Shown here: positions 5,041 to 7,285 of the stretch, in pieces
How positions within the stretch are numbered: the stretch's first letter is position 1
Layout of the letters: each line of letters opens with the position of its first letter
Assembly (NCBI GenBank): GCA_041679065.1
Contig: JBBABI010000058.1
Location: forward strand, 1 to 7,285
DNA from: CAJBLF01 sp041679065
GTDB taxonomy: Bacteria > Patescibacteriota > Gracilibacteria > Absconditabacterales > Absconditicoccaceae
Direction of reading: 5' to 3'
Length of the DNA: 7,285 nucleotides
Position numbers and translations under genes: made by a program
Notes under the pieces: model-generated
The model's database searches: none
What the model saw: the letters and a program-made list of their open reading frames with translations, nothing else
Told to the model about the DNA's origin: nothing

Positions 5041-7285
5041 TTAATATTTCACTGGATTTTGTACGGTAATATAATTTTCCAGTTCGTTCAGCGTTTCATA
5101 ATATCTTACTTTCATCAGTTTATAGGACATATATCATCTGCTTGTTTTATATATTCTATATTCTTTTCCATTTGGTGCCATATAGGTAATAGGCGTAAAT
5201 GATACATCTACTTGATGATCCCAGATCTCTTTAGCTGGATTTTGGATATCGATGTACCTAATCATGCCATCTAAACTATCGAAATATTTAGGAGCGGCAA
5301 ATTCAGGACAGGTATATGCGCCATTGCTTCCCTGGATGGTGTAGATCTTTCCATTTGGTGCTATATGCTCGCTTGAGTTTTCTCTACTACTGCTTCGACT
5401 AGCATTACCATAAGTGTTGATATGACAATCGCCTGCATTGTAGTAATCTATATGTCTGATCAAGGTCTCACGATTGACGAAATAGAATCTTCTTTTCATA
5501 TCAGGAGAATAATATGCTGATTGGTTGTCATCATAAGCGACATTGTATTTCTTGCAGTTTGGTGCAATGTGTATGCTGGTATCGATGATGTTATTATCGT
5601 TATTGAGATCGCCTTCTATAAGATCCAGAAGATATTGAAGTGAACAATCATCGGTCAGATCAACATTATCTTGGACCATGCTTTTGAAGGTATCCAGGAA
5701 ATCTTGTAATTTATTCGCATCATCATCGTATTGATCCTTCAATGAATTATAGATTCCCAAGATAGTAAGTTTTTCTGCGCTGGTTAAATTACAATTATCT
5801 CCATCATCTCACTCGGTCTTGGTGGTGACATTATATACAGCAGCTCCATAATAACCACCCATGCTGACAAATGAAGAGACGGTGGTATCATGTTCATCGC
5901 TGGAGAGAAGATCGATTTGTAGTGAATTACCAGGATTGACGATACCAGTAGATCCTACACCAGATCAGTTGATGAAGAGCATTCCATTGCTGACAGTGAT
6001 GGTTGTGGGTCAGGTGATGCCAAACGCGTAAAAGACATCAGAAAGATATGCAGTATTTAGATTAGCATTTCTGACGGAAGGGATAGAGCCTAGATAGATT
6101 GCTCCACCACCTATACAACAACAGCTGCAGCAGTTTCCGCTACCACAATATTGTGTTCCTATCACAAAAGTTCCTGTACTTGATGTGGTTGAATTTCCAA
6201 GTTGGTCGTATGCAGTGACTGTTCGGCTATAATTACCGAGAGCATAATTAGTTGCATTGAGGGTAACTCCTGTTATTTCACTACCAACTATACCAGAATA
6301 CACTAAACCACTATTATAGAGATGATATACATATCCTGATAATCAAGCTCAACTATCTATAGATGCTGTCCAAGAAATTTGGAAGGTACTACTGGCACAG
6401 ACACCAGTTCCATTAATAGGACCAAGAAGGGTAGCTGGGGTAGGTCATATATTATCAAACATAACTCTTTTTCGTGCATCTATATAAGTACAAGTTCATG
6501 TCTGATAAGTGCTATAAAAATGTGTTCGTGTATTAGCAGCAGCTAGACCTACGCTATTGAAGTGTATAGGATAAATCAGTCAGGTTCATGGATGAATTCC
6601 TGTGTAAATACCTGGTGCAAAATCTCAGGTAAGGACATAATTTACTGGTTCGGTCACGGAGATATAAACGGTAATATGGCTAAGATCAGTATAATATGAT
6701 ATTCATCCTACGTTGATAATATGTTGTCCAGGTCAGAAGGTAACATCTCCTTGGAAGTTTGGATTACATCAAACCTGAACACCCAAAGAAAGTCCGCTTC
6801 CACATTGAGGTCAGGTTGCTCCGCTGCCTAAAATCGTACAGGTCGCAGTATAATTACCTAGAGGTAATCAGGCGCCGGTTGTCCAACTATAACTTGTTGC
6901 ACCTGTAGATACGGTGTTGGTATAGATGAGAGATCCGCTACCAGCTGATCATGAGAAGATGTTTAATATATATCCAGATACATTTGTTCACTGACAAGTA
7001 AAGGTGGTATTTGATCAAGTATTAATAATAGCTGGGGTCATGCTAAATCATTGGCAGCTCGGTTCAACGACATCAAGATCCTTGTCCGCACATCAATTAT
7101 TATCAGAACCTGAATATACGGTACATGTTGCTGAGTAATGTCCTAGAGGAAGAGAACTTCCTGTAGTTCGTGAACAGCTATCATTGATCGAACCGGTAGT
7201 ATCTGAGAAGAAACTAACTGCGCCAGAAGTGATTGATAAATTACATTAATCAATATTTTGTCCTGTACAGGTAAAGGTTGTCGCT
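5041..7285 (-). CDS. Large secreted surface protein with Ig-like repeats, code 25, 5' partial, one in-frame TAA
   Basis: One frame with TGA as Gly runs from the right edge to TAA 5041-5043 (about 747 codons); its start is outside the window. From the N-terminal side: two Ig-like repeats of about 91-95 residues (TTFTCxG ... LPLGxYxATCT, paired Cys); a unique region with FGPGQHIINVGG; an Ig/FN3-like domain (ISWTASIDSGAGLSGY, near 6300-6400); a Cys cluster at 6115-6147; a beta segment ITVSNGMLFINGSG; an acidic helical segment (LTSAEKLTILGIYNSL, about 5620-5800); and three APNGK repeats. No enzyme motif is visible. An in-frame TAA at 7246-7248 interrupts it near the window edge, though the protein pattern continues in the same frame on both sides. 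That may be a nonsense mutation, strain variation or a sequence error; no good start codon follows closely (first in-frame ATG 7039-7041). After the stop a 5-bp hairpin (5019-5031) lacks a T-run, so there is no clear terminator before the adhesin. Confidence 0.75.
5053..5571 (-). repeat. Three C-terminal APNGK repeats of the large surface protein
   Basis: Three units of about 44-47 residues lie at 5431-5571, 5236-5367 and 5053-5184. Shared pattern: (H/Y)(I/M)APN(G/C)KxY, then an aromatic/SP or CP segment, then (Y/F)(F/Y)xxxxxL(I)xxI(D/T)xxN(A/P). Examples are HIAPNGKIYTI with MIRYIDIQNP, and YMAPNGKEYRIY with ENYITVQNP. The third unit crosses a TGA (5134-5136) and exists only in code 25. The family is unknown to me; a C-terminal binding or anchoring module is a guess. 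Confidence 0.75.
6841..7285 (-). repeat. Two Cys-containing Ig-like repeats
   Basis: TTFTCTGQNI (near 7250-7280) and TTFTCQGTNV (near 6980-7005) are 273 bases apart, and LPLGHYSATCT (near 7110-7150) and LPLGNYTATCT (near 6840-6870) are 285 bases apart. They make two copies of one domain with conserved Cys at both ends, as in extracellular Ig-like beta-sandwiches. Confidence 0.7.

Overview
The window comes from a bacterium that reads TGA as glycine (genetic code 25), as Candidatus Gracilibacteria and Absconditabacteria (BD1-5/SR1) of the Patescibacteria/CPR do. The case comes from the sequence. Under the standard code three of the four genes break into many pieces, all on the minus strand and all ending at TGA. 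Reading TGA as Gly joins each set into one frame with typical secreted-protein motifs: a LGGC lipobox, NVGIG, repeated FIGGG. Two internal repeats also carry GGA in one copy and TGA in the other at the same position. Which of the two phyla it is cannot be told from here.

Layout, all genes on the minus strand, in transcription order from the right edge: (1) 7285-5041, the C-terminal 747 or so codons of a large secreted protein with Ig-like repeats and three C-terminal 'APNGK' repeats, with one in-frame TAA at 7246-7248; (2) 4913-2544, a complete 789-aa exported adhesin-like protein with a YadA-type head (beta-roll repeats) between two VGI(G/N) modules, followed by a terminator at 2445-2476; (3) about 460 bases with no convincing gene; (4) 1981-1019, a lipoprotein M23 (LytM-type) metallopeptidase with its own terminator at 955-985; (5) 933-1, a second lipoprotein of unknown family that runs off the left edge.

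Everything encoded is predicted to lie at the cell surface: two large repeat proteins, a wall-cutting peptidase and a lipoprotein. For an epibiotic or predatory CPR bacterium this would fit host contact and wall attack, but that is inference. The most unusual feature is the M23 gene. It has 35 internal glycines and no TGA, while its neighbours use TGA for most glycines. It ends TGA-TAA, so a standard-code stop is followed at once by the stop that works in this organism. Its lipobox is followed by QKDE, like the Bacteroidota lipoprotein export signal. Together these suggest recent acquisition from a standard-code bacterium, possibly of the phylum Bacteroidota.
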